DNA of 64,000 nt from an uncultured Acidimicrobiales bacterium. GTDB lineage: Bacteria > Actinomycetota > Acidimicrobiia > Acidimicrobiales > CALAML01. A program made the translations under genes and the position numbers. The stretch covers positions 1 through 64,000 of the forward strand of contig CALAML010000040.1 in assembly GCA_937925845.1 (NCBI GenBank). The letters run 5' to 3'. The notes beneath the pieces are model-generated. The model did no database searches. It was not told the origin of the DNA and saw nothing but the letters and a program-made list of their open reading frames with translations. This document shows positions 25,064 through 33,001 of this stretch, piece after piece; the stretch's first letter is position 1, and each line of letters starts with the position of its first letter.

Positions 25064-25933
25064 ATGCCGATTCCTGAAGGACAGCCGATCATCGACACCA
25101 TGATCGGTTTTCCAAAACCCGACTTCGCTGTCTATGACTTCATCCGGAACCAGACCAAGGATGCGGGCTCCGATGAAATGGAGTTCCCGGCCGAGTACAT
25201 GTTTAAAAACGTGCCCAAGGATCTTTACGGCGGTGATGCCGACCCCATCGACGTCACCATCGGCGAGATGGATCGGCACAACATCGTGAAAGGCATGGTC
25301 GGTTGTCGGGCGGAGACGGCCCAGGAAGCGCTGACCCGCTACCCCGATCGGTTTGTGGCCACCCTTGATATCGACCCCAACGACATCATGGGAGCACTGC
25401 GGTCGATGGATGAAGCCCACGAACACTGGGGCCTCCGCTCAGTGTCGTCGTTCCCATCGGGCTGCAACCCCCAGGTGCCGATCGACGACCGGCTCTTTTA
25501 CCCGGTCTATGCCAAGTGCTGCGAACTCGACATCCCCATCTTCGTTTGCGCTGGCATCCCTGGACCTCGCCTGCCGTTCTCACCCCAGCACGTCGAACGG
25601 ATCGACCAGGTGATGTACGACTTCCCCGAACTCACCCTGGTAACCCGACACGGTTGTGAGCCCTGGGAGGATCTGGCGGTGAAGCTGATGCTTAAGTGGC
25701 CCGGGCTCCACTACTCAACTTCGGCATTTGCGCCCAAGCACTACCCCAAAGCGATCATCGACTACGCCAACACCCGCGGTGCCGACAAGGTGATGTACGC
25801 GGGTTACTTCCCGATGGGTCTTTCGCTCGACCGAATCATGAGCGATATGGCCAAGGTGGAGCTGAAGGACGAGGTGTGGCCGAAGTTCCTCCACGACAAC
25901 TCGGCCCGCGTTCTCAAGCTCGACCAGGACTGA
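25064..25933 (+). CDS. amidohydrolase family 2 protein
   Basis: TIM-barrel amidohydrolase of the ACMSD/amidohydro_2 group, often decarboxylases or hydrolases of aromatic or CoA-linked acids. QPIIDTMIGFP stands where the family normally has a D-x-H metal site, so the first ligand pair looks altered. LTLVTRHGCEPW and KVMYAGYFPMGLS are the later barrel strands, where active members have GSDYP-like motifs. I chose ATG 25064 (289 aa) because the 51 extra residues in the track are not family-like. It is followed after 4 bases by an SDR gene, so the two are probably one operon. Confidence 0.75.
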   Translation: MPIPEGQPIIDTMIGFPKPDFAVYDFIRNQTKDAGSDEMEFPAEYMFKNVPKDLYGGDADPIDVTIGEMDRHNIVKGMVGCRAETAQEALTRYPDRFVATLDIDPNDIMGALRSMDEAHEHWGLRSVSSFPSGCNPQVPIDDRLFYPVYAKCCELDIPIFVCAGIPGPRLPFSPQHVERIDQVMYDFPELTLVTRHGCEPWEDLAVKLMLKWPGLHYSTSAFAPKHYPKAIIDYANTRGADKVMYAGYFPMGLSLDRIMSDMAKVELKDEVWPKFLHDNSARVLKLDQD

Positions 25934-25937
25934 CTCG

Positions 25938-26747
25938 ATGCATCCAGATCAACTCCTTCTGACCAACCGCGTCGCTCTGGTGACTGGAGCTGCGCAGGGA
26001 ATCGGCAAGGCGACGGCGCTGGCCCTCGCCGATCTCGGCGCCCGGGTTGCGGTGTGCGACAAGCTCGGCGAAGGGCTGGTCGAGACCACCGCCGAGCTTG
26101 AATCCAAAGGCGGCACCGGCCAACCCATCCCCGTGAGTGAAGTCATCGACGTTCGCGACGCAGCCGCGGTCGAAGGCTGGATATCGCGGGCCGCAGAAGA
26201 ACTGGGCCCGATCGACATTCTTGTGAATAACGCCGGCGGAGGCTTCTGGTCGCCGTTCTCCGAAGTCTCGGTAAACGCCGAGACCGCTCTGGTTCGTGAG
26301 AACTTCGGCACAGTAACGAACTGCATCCGATCGGTGCTGCCTCGCCTCAACAACGGCGCATCGATCGTCAACGTCACCTCGGTTGAGGCGTATCACTCGG
26401 CGCCCGGCTTTGCCGTCTACGCGGCGATGAAAGCAGCGGTTCAACAGTTCACCCAATCGATGGCCGTGGAACTCGGACCCCTCGGGGTTCGGGTGAACTG
26501 CGTGGCCCCCGACATGATCCCCACCCCCGGCGACGAAAGCCTGGCTGGTGATTCCGACGCCATGATGGATGGTTTTCACCCCACTCCACTTCAGCGGATG
26601 GGCTCGGTGGAGGAGTGCGCCGCGGTTATCTGCTTCCTCGCCTCCGATCTCGCCAGCTTTGTGAACGGCTCAACGATCCCGGTCGACGGTGGCACCGTGG
26701 CCGCGGGCACCTGGAAGATCGCCTCGGATGGCGCCTGGAAAATGTAG
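25938..26747 (+). CDS. SDR family oxidoreductase
   Basis: Short-chain dehydrogenase with TGAAQGIGKATA, ILVNNAGGGF, catalytic YAAMK and STIPVDGGTVAAG. It starts 4 bases after the amidohydrolase stop, indicating co-transcription and probably consecutive reactions. 269 aa, with about 15 residues beyond the usual C-terminus. Confidence 0.87.
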   Translation: MHPDQLLLTNRVALVTGAAQGIGKATALALADLGARVAVCDKLGEGLVETTAELESKGGTGQPIPVSEVIDVRDAAAVEGWISRAAEELGPIDILVNNAGGGFWSPFSEVSVNAETALVRENFGTVTNCIRSVLPRLNNGASIVNVTSVEAYHSAPGFAVYAAMKAAVQQFTQSMAVELGPLGVRVNCVAPDMIPTPGDESLAGDSDAMMDGFHPTPLQRMGSVEECAAVICFLASDLASFVNGSTIPVDGGTVAAGTWKIASDGAWKM

Positions 26748-27208
26748 ACCTCTGGGCTGGCACCAGACGCCTCCGACGGAAAGGCCCGCCCGGGCGGAGC
26801 CGGTGGTGGGGCGGGCTCCGGCTGCTCGTGCTCCGATTCAGGTTCTTCGCACTCGAGACGCGCGTCGGTAGGAGCGGGCGGGGCCGGCGACGAGCGCGGG
26901 GGTTGAGGCGGCGGGCTGGCCGGACCGTGCTGAACCAGCGGATGGTGCGAATGCAGGTCGGCGCCAGCGGGATGCCAAATGCTGACGTCCGGGGCCCGTC
27001 GGTTTCGTCGCGACCGCAGCGGGGTGACCTTCGATGGCCCGGGGGGAACACGGCCGCCGCTCCCAACGGTCTCACCATGGCGGTGATCGGTGTCGACCGA
27101 CGGGTCGACCACCGCCCGAATGCGGAGATCGGTTTCGGTCTCGCTCCCGGTGACTAGCCGGAGATGCGACCGAGAGTGGGACTTCGATTTCGGTGTTGGC
27201 TGCTGCAT
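26591..27208 (-). CDS. possible Pro-rich hypothetical protein (uncertain gene)
   Basis: Not recognised. This is the only long frame in a 696-base space between the SDR (ends 26747) and the histidine kinase (ends 27444). It is rich in Pro, Arg, Ser and His, with a middle region such as PAPPAPTDARLECEEPESEH. Third codon positions look GC-rich, as in real genes here. However, the last 157 bases are antisense to the SDR gene, which argues against a gene as drawn. No domain or signal peptide. The stretch 27209-27443 holds nothing I recognise. Confidence 0.25.
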   Translation of the reverse strand: MQQPTPKSKSHSRSHLRLVTGSETETDLRIRAVVDPSVDTDHRHGETVGSGGRVPPGPSKVTPLRSRRNRRAPDVSIWHPAGADLHSHHPLVQHGPASPPPQPPRSSPAPPAPTDARLECEEPESEHEQPEPAPPPAPPGRAFPSEASGASPEVYIFQAPSEAIFQVPAATVPPSTGIVEPFTKLARSEARKQITAAHSSTEPIR

Positions 27209-27443
27209 GAGTGCTCCGTGGGTGGTTTGAATTGGTTGGCAAGCGTGGTGGTCTTGTTGCGGTCGATGTGGTCGCTGGATGTCAGCCGAGGCACGCTCGG
27301 CGGCGGGCGCGACGATCGGGCCCAGCTTCGACGAGGGCTTGGTTTGGGCTCAGCGAAGTGCGGTGGTAGGTGGAGCCGGGCGGTGCCTGGCCCGACGGAT
27401 CGTGTAGCGGCTGCGACCGCCGAGAAGCGGAGCTAGGAGTCTC

Positions 27444-28472
27444 CTAGGGAGGGGTGGCGGGGAGCTCCACGACCATTCGGGCGCCTTGGGGTTTGTTTTC
27501 TGTGGCGCGGATCGAGCCGTGATGTAGGTCGACGATCCATCGGGCGATCGACAGCCCGAGCCCGCTCCCGCCCGACCCGGTTGAACGATCGGCGTCGGCT
27601 CGGTGGAACCGCTCGAAGATCCGCTCGCGCTCGGTCTCGGGAATCCCCGGACCCTCATCGCTCACGGTGAAGCGCACCACCGGCGAGCCGATCTCGGCAG
27701 TCGTCGCGTCGGCCTTTGCCGTCTCGGCGACGATGGTCACGGCGGCGCCCTCGGGCGAGTGGCGCACCGCATTGTCGACCAGGTTGGCGAGCAGTTGGTG
27801 GAGGCGCTCGGCGTCGCCGGTCATCGCTATTGACGGGTCGACGGTAACGCGTAGATCAACAGCATGGCCATGCAACTCGGTCTCGGCCACCACCGATTCG
27901 ATCAACGGTCTGACGGCGAAGGGCTGCAGCGACAACGGTGCTGCGCCCGACTCGAGGCGAGCCAGATCCAACAGCTGGGTCACCAGCCGGCCCAGGCGTT
28001 CAACCTGGTCGAGCATCACCCGACCACGAGCCTCGTCCCACTCGGTGACGCCATCGACCAGGTTCTCCAGGTTTACCTGGATGGCAGCGATGGGCGTGCG
28101 CAGCTCGTGGCTCACGTTGGCGACCAGCTCCCGGCGTTGGCGCTCGACCTGCTCCAGCTCAGCGACCATGAGGTTGAACGAACCAGCGAGGCGACCGACC
28201 TCGTCGACCGAGGCCACCTCGATTCGCTGAGAGTAATCACCGCCGGTCATCTTTTGGGCTGCAGTAGCCATCTGCCGCAGCGGCCAAGTGGTGCCCTTGG
28301 CAAGAAACTGCACCATCAAGAGGGCCAGGCCGGCGGCGATGATGGGCCGAAGCCATCCCGGCCAACCAAGCCAGGCCCCCAGCGAAGACATAAACGCAGT
28401 GATGCCTACGGCGGCGACGATGACGATGCCGAACTTCACTTTGAGCGAAGGAATCGAGTTGAGCGGCCGCAA
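27444..28472 (-). CDS. two-component sensor histidine kinase
   Basis: Membrane histidine kinase of the HAMP-HisKA-HATPase_c type. Two adjacent hydrophobic segments lie at about residues 12-35 and 40-58 with only a few residues between them. HAMP follows at about 60-110, then the phospho-acceptor His122 in VSHELRTPI. The ATPase boxes are NLVDNAVRHSPEG (N), DEGPGIP (G1) and GSGGSGLGLSI (G2). There is no extracytoplasmic domain, so it probably senses within the membrane or through a partner. It starts 3 bases after its response regulator. Confidence 0.92.
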   Translation of the reverse strand: MRPLNSIPSLKVKFGIVIVAAVGITAFMSSLGAWLGWPGWLRPIIAAGLALLMVQFLAKGTTWPLRQMATAAQKMTGGDYSQRIEVASVDEVGRLAGSFNLMVAELEQVERQRRELVANVSHELRTPIAAIQVNLENLVDGVTEWDEARGRVMLDQVERLGRLVTQLLDLARLESGAAPLSLQPFAVRPLIESVVAETELHGHAVDLRVTVDPSIAMTGDAERLHQLLANLVDNAVRHSPEGAAVTIVAETAKADATTAEIGSPVVRFTVSDEGPGIPETERERIFERFHRADADRSTGSGGSGLGLSIARWIVDLHHGSIRATENKPQGARMVVELPATPP

Positions 28473-28475
28473 CAG

Positions 28476-29210
28476 TCAGCTCGCGGAGTCGCTTGGCGGG
28501 GCGGTGGACGGATCGTTGGCCTGAGGGTCGCCGATGGCGTAACCCACCCCATGAACCGTCCGCACACAACCGTCGCCCAGCTTCCGACGCACGCCGCGAA
28601 TGTGGCTGTCGACGGTGCGGGCTCCGGAGTCGTCGTTGGTATAGCGCCACACCTCAGCGAGCAGATCGCTTCGGGTCATCACCGCTCCATCCGATCGCAT
28701 CAGCGCCGCGAGTAGCGCGAACTCGGTAGGCGTGAGGTGTACCTCTGCGCCGTCGAGCTCCACTCGGCGGGTCGCCTCGTCCAGAGTGATGCCGCCGATA
28801 CGGTGCTCGGTTCGGTCCGGCTGGTTTGAGACCCGCCGGAGCACCGCCTCCACCCGGGCCACGAGCTCTCGGGGACTGAATGGTTTCGTCAGGTAGTCGT
28901 CGGCACCCATCCGAAGCCCGACGAGAACATCGGCTTCGGAATCGAGAGCGGTCAGCATCAGCACCGGTACCCGGCGGTCCCGCTGGATTTCGCGACACAC
29001 CTCATGGCCGGACAGACCAGGTAGCAGCAGATCGAGGATTACCAGGTCGGGCTTGAGCACCCGACACCGCTCAACTCCGGCCAGACCGTCGTGCACCGCT
29101 TCGGCCCGATAGCCCGACTTCACCAGTCGTTCGACGATCGCGTTGGCAATGTCAACCTCGTCCTCGACCACCAAAATGGTCTTGCGGGCAGTCGAGGCGT
29201 TCGAGGTCAT
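28476..29210 (-). CDS. OmpR-family response regulator
   Basis: Receiver domain (residues 10-125) with acidic pair around Asp17, phospho-acceptor Asp60 in VILDLLLPG, Thr87 and Lys109. It is followed by a winged-helix DNA-binding domain ending RTVHGVGYAIGD. It controls transcription in response to the kinase encoded immediately downstream. Target genes are not evident; the septum-formation-family gene next upstream on the same strand is one candidate. Confidence 0.93.
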   Translation of the reverse strand: MTSNASTARKTILVVEDEVDIANAIVERLVKSGYRAEAVHDGLAGVERCRVLKPDLVILDLLLPGLSGHEVCREIQRDRRVPVLMLTALDSEADVLVGLRMGADDYLTKPFSPRELVARVEAVLRRVSNQPDRTEHRIGGITLDEATRRVELDGAEVHLTPTEFALLAALMRSDGAVMTRSDLLAEVWRYTNDDSGARTVDSHIRGVRRKLGDGCVRTVHGVGYAIGDPQANDPSTAPPSDSAS

Positions 29211-29292
29211 AAAGAACGAGAGTAGGGGAGCACCTATGGAGAAGTCCGCAACCCCATGTGGAGATTCTGTGCAGACCGACCTGTCGAAAAGG

Positions 29293-29760
29293 CTAGTTTC
29301 GGAGGTCGGTGGTCAGTTTCTCGCCGGGAGCGGCGGTAATGAAGCACAACGCTTGGCGGTCGTCGCGGAGCTCGAAGCTCTCTTGCGACGGGTACAGATA
29401 GTTCGAGTAGTAGGGCGAGTCCTGGTAGGCCTCACCGGTGAAGTTTTCGAACTCGCGCAGGCAGATCTGGTCGGCCTCGGCGATCACCGCATCTTCGTCG
29501 TAGGGCGGCGAAAGAACCATGTCGGTCGAGTAGAACGCCTGAGCATCGTGAGGCTCGTTACACGGAACCGCTTCAAAGGACTGGATCAGATCGGCGTCGG
29601 GCATCTGCACACAGTCACCGATCTGCACCGCAAAGGCACCCAGGCCTCCACTTTGCACGATCTCGCCGCTGTCGTTGCGGGTGGTGTTGTCATCGAGGGC
29701 GCCAGCGCCGCCAAAGATAGCGATTCCAGCGACAGCGGCCGCTCCAATGAAGCGTTTCAT
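29293..29760 (-). CDS. secreted septum-formation-family protein
   Basis: Short exported protein of 155 aa. It has an N-terminal signal or anchor helix (MKRFIGAAAVAGIAIFGGAG) and an extracytoplasmic domain like the actinobacterial septum-formation family: IGDCVQMP, then VPCNEPHDAQAFYS and a late Cys (ALCFI), giving likely disulfides. No lipobox. It lies 82 bases upstream of the response-regulator gene on the same strand and could be part of its regulon or a signal for the kinase. The family's biochemical role is unknown. Confidence 0.72.
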   Translation of the reverse strand: MKRFIGAAAVAGIAIFGGAGALDDNTTRNDSGEIVQSGGLGAFAVQIGDCVQMPDADLIQSFEAVPCNEPHDAQAFYSTDMVLSPPYDEDAVIAEADQICLREFENFTGEAYQDSPYYSNYLYPSQESFELRDDRQALCFITAAPGEKLTTDLRN

Positions 29761-30010
29761 AGTGAGTTCCTAATACGGCCAGGCAGGGTGGCCGGGAGAT
29801 GGGCGGGCAGGGTGAAGAACTGTCAAGCCCCAAAAACATCGACACAATCAGGTGTCGTCTTCTTGGGTCATTTTCCCAACCGGGCTAACCCAGCGCCCGG
29901 CCTCAAGATCGGTGACAGAATTGGCTATCCAAACCACTGCCCGGCCACACTGCCGGGCCAGACATCGCCCGGTCAGCGAACCGCGGTGAACTGCACAGAG
30001 GAGCGACGAG

Positions 30011-30508
30011 ATGCCAAACGAAGCCGAGTCAACCGACCAACTGGTGGAACAGGCTTGGGAGACTCCGTCGCACAGCGAAATCGTTGAGCTGACCAAAGCC
30101 CATGTCGATGCCATGGACCAGATGGATGACGACATCGTCTGGGTTCAGGCCGGAATGCACCATGTGCAGATCACCACGGTTGGCCGAAAGAGTGGCAAGG
30201 AGCATCGGGTAGCGCTCCCAACATGGAACGACCGGGCCGGCCACCGCATCGTGGTGGCCTCGTTCGCCGGAGCCGAGAAGCATCCCTCCTGGTTTCTCAA
30301 CCTTCGCGACCGGGAGCCTGGAGCCATGATCCGGTGCAAGGTTCAGAGCGGAGCCTTTCTGTCTGCGGCCGAGGTGCTTGAGGGGGAAGAACGCGACCAG
30401 GTCTGGGAGCAGCTCTGCGCCGATCGAGCCTGGTATCGCGATTACCAGGCCAAGACCGACCGCAAGATCCCCCTGGTCCGGCTGCCGGAAACCGAAGCAA
30501 TCGACTGA
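30011..30508 (+). CDS. deazaflavin (F420)-dependent nitroreductase/quinone reductase family protein
   Basis: Split beta-barrel protein of the Ddn family, which reduces quinones or nitro compounds with F420H2. VQITTVGRKSGKEHRVALP is the family's core motif, and KHPSWFLNLRDREP is the second conserved block. The ATG is preceded by AGAGGAG at 7 bases, a good ribosome binding site. 165 aa with a slightly long N-terminal helix. It lies 131 bases upstream of the HesB-like selenoprotein gene in the same direction. Confidence 0.85.
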   Translation: MPNEAESTDQLVEQAWETPSHSEIVELTKAHVDAMDQMDDDIVWVQAGMHHVQITTVGRKSGKEHRVALPTWNDRAGHRIVVASFAGAEKHPSWFLNLRDREPGAMIRCKVQSGAFLSAAEVLEGEERDQVWEQLCADRAWYRDYQAKTDRKIPLVRLPETEAID

Positions 30509-30639
30509 CCGTTGCGGTTGATGATGCAGCTCCGCGCACACGCCACGGGAGCAGGTGTGGTGTTCTTGGGGAGACCGGGGCTTACCCTGAAAGTTGGAGT
30601 ACCGGGAACAATCCCCAACCCTCGACGGTTAGCGAGCGC

Positions 30640-30936
30640 ATGCAGATCGAAGTGACAGACGAAGCCCTTGATGTCATCCGTGCCAAGGGAGGTACGGCGG
30701 CGATCGACTTCATCCCGCCGGTCGGTTGAGGTAAGACCCGCTACGAGGTGTCGGTCGACACCAACACAAAAGGTAAGAACCTCTCCCCGTACAAGAAGAT
30801 CCGCCACGGTGATGTCCGGGTGCTGATCTCGCCCAAGCTCAACGGCATGTCCAACATCACGCTGACCACCAAAGGTCTGATCAAGAAGCGGGTTCGCGCC
30901 AGCATCGAGCGCGACGAAGGCAGCTGCACGGTCTAG
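30640..30936 (+). CDS. HesB/IscA-like selenoprotein (in-frame UGA = Sec30)
   Basis: Read through one TGA (30727-30729), this frame gives a complete 98-residue HesB/IscA-like protein. It has MQIEVTDEALDVIRAKGG, then DFIPPVG-U-GKTRYEVSVD, and ends EGSCTV. In IscA-type proteins the equivalent turn is GGCxG, the first cluster-ligand Cys, so the UGA sits exactly where a functional Cys would be. The track keeps only the part after the stop (30748-30936). GGTGTC-GGTC-GACACC, a 6-bp stem with a G-rich loop starting 23 bases after the UGA, fits a bacterial SECIS. A nonsense mutation is unlikely, given the position and the intact downstream frame. selD, also with a UGA, is 8.4 kb away. Confidence 0.83.
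30747..30762 (+). promoter_or_regulatory. bSECIS-like hairpin of the HesB-like gene
   Basis: Perfect 6-bp stem (30747-30752 with 30757-30762) and GGTC loop. The loop begins with G, and the distance from the UGA to the loop is 23 nt, inside the range remembered for bacterial SECIS elements (about 16-37 nt). Confidence 0.6.
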
Positions 30937-31019
30937 CACTCGACAGCAGATAGCGGGCCCGGCCGATCAACGGTCGGCGACCGAACACAAAGAACCAAGC
31001 CGGACCCAGTGTCTGCTTC

Positions 31020-31961
31020 TTATCCGCGAGCCTGGCGGAATTTCTCGACGATGGCGGAGAGGGTGTCGCTGGCTTCTGAGGTTGCCGGATCGGGGATCGG
31101 CATCCCCAGGCGCAGATCGGTGACCCCAGCCGCCACCAGTTCCGGGACCGCAGCCATGGTGGCGTCGATATCGACCCCGTCGTCGGTGCGGACCGCCTTC
31201 AACGACCCCTGCACCTCAATATCGGAGGGGTCGCGGTCGTGGCTGGCCACTGCGGCCCGCATCCGCTCGATGCCGGTGGCGATATCGGCGGCATCGGGTC
31301 CCCACGGGATCCACCCGTGACCAAAGCGGGCCAGGCGCTTCATCGCTCTCGGGTTGGTGGTGCCGCTCACCCAAATCGGAACACCTCCAGGCTGGCTGGG
31401 CTTCGGCTGCTGGTGGATGTTGGTGAAGGCCAGTTCGTTGCTTGAATAGCTGGCCGAGTCATTGCTCCAAAGCGCCTGACACACCTCGAGGGAGTGATCG
31501 AGCAGACGGCCGCGACCGGCGAACTCCAAACCGGCAGCCTCATACTCCTCGCGTTGCCAGCCCACCCCAACACCCATGTCGAGCCGCCCCTTCGATAACA
31601 CATCGATGGTGGAAACCTGACCAGCCAGCACCGCAGGTCGTCGCAGCGCAGCCAGGAGAATGCTGGTGGCAAAGCGAACCCTGGAGGTCACGGCACTCAG
31701 ATGGCTGATCGTGGCCAACGGGTCGAGCCAGTGGCCGTCGGGTCCGGTGGGTTGGCGGCCACCGGCGGTTCCGCCGACAGTCGGATCACCGTAGGCCTCA
31801 AGGTTCTCCCCGAAGACCACGTGATCCGACAACGCCAGGCGGTCGATCCCACACTGATCAGCCAGCACCGCCTGGGCCACCAGGCGATCCCAGTTCCCAG
31901 GGTCCTCAGCGGAGAAGGTATAGAGCGTCAGCGAAAGCAGGGGAGTGCGGGCGTTGCTCAT
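31020..31961 (-). CDS. LLM-class F420-dependent oxidoreductase
   Basis: Luciferase-like F420 enzyme: LALSDHVVFGENLEAYGDP, RVRFATSILLAALRRPAVLA, GRLDMGVGVGWQREEYEAAG and GVPIWVSGTTNPRAMKR are family landmarks. Its start overlaps the upstream LLM gene by 4 bases (ATGA), so it is translationally coupled. It is the last gene of a P450-LLM-LLM operon. Confidence 0.88.
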   Translation of the reverse strand: MSNARTPLLSLTLYTFSAEDPGNWDRLVAQAVLADQCGIDRLALSDHVVFGENLEAYGDPTVGGTAGGRQPTGPDGHWLDPLATISHLSAVTSRVRFATSILLAALRRPAVLAGQVSTIDVLSKGRLDMGVGVGWQREEYEAAGLEFAGRGRLLDHSLEVCQALWSNDSASYSSNELAFTNIHQQPKPSQPGGVPIWVSGTTNPRAMKRLARFGHGWIPWGPDAADIATGIERMRAAVASHDRDPSDIEVQGSLKAVRTDDGVDIDATMAAVPELVAAGVTDLRLGMPIPDPATSEASDTLSAIVEKFRQARG

Positions 31962-33001
31962 CGGTTGCCTTCTTGCGCTTTTTGGTACTCGGCCATGATG
32001 GGTTCGAGTTCAGTGGGGGTGGCGCCGTGCATGATCACGGCGTCGCACCCAAGGTCGAGCTGGTGGCGGACCGCAGCGACACACTCGGCCGGGGTTCCGG
32101 TGGCGCTGTTGGCCAACCAGTCTTCGGGAAGCAGTTCGCCAACCTGTTCCAACTCTTCGGTGGTGGCCACAGCGTCGATGGCACCGCTGAAGGAACCAAC
32201 GATCTCACTGGCCCGGAAGGCCTCAAGCACCGCCGGATCCCAGTTGTTGGTTTTCACCATCAGGTCGCCGTAACCCTGAAGGTAGGTGGCCAGTCGGCCC
32301 ACGGACTTCTTCATCCGCAGGTCGTAGGAGAGATGGTCGCCGAGGGTAGCCAGACACGACCACACCCTTACTGAGGCTGGGTCTCGCCCGGCAGCCTCCG
32401 CTGCGGTCTTCACCCGCTCGACGGCGCGGCTGGTGGTCTCATCGGTGAAGTAGGTGTGCAGTACCACCTCATCAAAGACCCGTCCGCCGAGATCAAGGCT
32501 GTTGGGACCAAAGGCGGCGATGTTGGTACGCAGGTACTCATCAAGATCGTTGTCGAGGTGCAAGACCGGATAGCTCCCGGCCGGGCCGTCGTGGCCAAAG
32601 ATGGCCTCGCCGCGAAACAGGCGACGCATCACCCCAACAAAATCCTCCATCTGCGCCGTGGTAACCCGCTCCATGCCAAAGGCGTCCTGCATGCGAGGGA
32701 TGCCCCGGCCGAGACCGAGGACAAATCGTCCTCCGGTGAGGCTCGACATCGTTCGGGCAAAGCCGGCGGTCACCATCGGATGACGGGTGTTGTGGTTGGT
32801 GACACCGGTGGCGATGGTGATGTTGTCTGAGACCGCGGCCGCCGCTCCACAGAGGGTCGCAGCTTCCTTCTTGTTGTAGCGCTCCGAAATGAAGGCGGTG
32901 CCAAAGCCCATGCGTTCACCGTCACGAACCTCATCGAGGAGGTCACGTGAGCTGTTGGCCTGGCCAGCCAGTGCGTAGAAGCCGAGCTCGGGGAAGCTCA
33001 T
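31958..33001 (-). CDS. LLM-class F420-dependent oxidoreductase (second subfamily)
   Basis: 347-residue luciferase-like protein with ELGFYALAGQANSSRDLLDE, FGTAFISERYNKKEAATL and GRFVLGLGRGIPRMQDAFG. This variant N-terminus is characteristic of an actinobacterial LLM subfamily (I recall it as the TIGR03857 type). It overlaps the P450 gene upstream and the second LLM gene downstream by 4 bases each. Confidence 0.87.
   Translation of the reverse strand: MSFPELGFYALAGQANSSRDLLDEVRDGERMGFGTAFISERYNKKEAATLCGAAAAVSDNITIATGVTNHNTRHPMVTAGFARTMSSLTGGRFVLGLGRGIPRMQDAFGMERVTTAQMEDFVGVMRRLFRGEAIFGHDGPAGSYPVLHLDNDLDEYLRTNIAAFGPNSLDLGGRVFDEVVLHTYFTDETTSRAVERVKTAAEAAGRDPASVRVWSCLATLGDHLSYDLRMKKSVGRLATYLQGYGDLMVKTNNWDPAVLEAFRASEIVGSFSGAIDAVATTEELEQVGELLPEDWLANSATGTPAECVAAVRHQLDLGCDAVIMHGATPTELEPIMAEYQKAQEGNR

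Noticed and set aside
27164-27436. Plus-strand 90-aa ORF in the gene-poor stretch.
   Set aside because: Arg/Trp-rich composition, no recognisable domain, no convincing ribosome binding site.
30727-30729. UGA as nonsense mutation or a changed genetic code (UGA = Trp/Gly).
   Set aside because: Many other genes in the window end in TGA normally, and both in-frame UGAs are at known Cys/Sec sites.
30748-30936. Separate small gene starting after the UGA.
   Set aside because: It lacks the HesB core, and the upstream half is in the same frame with only the Sec-position TGA between.
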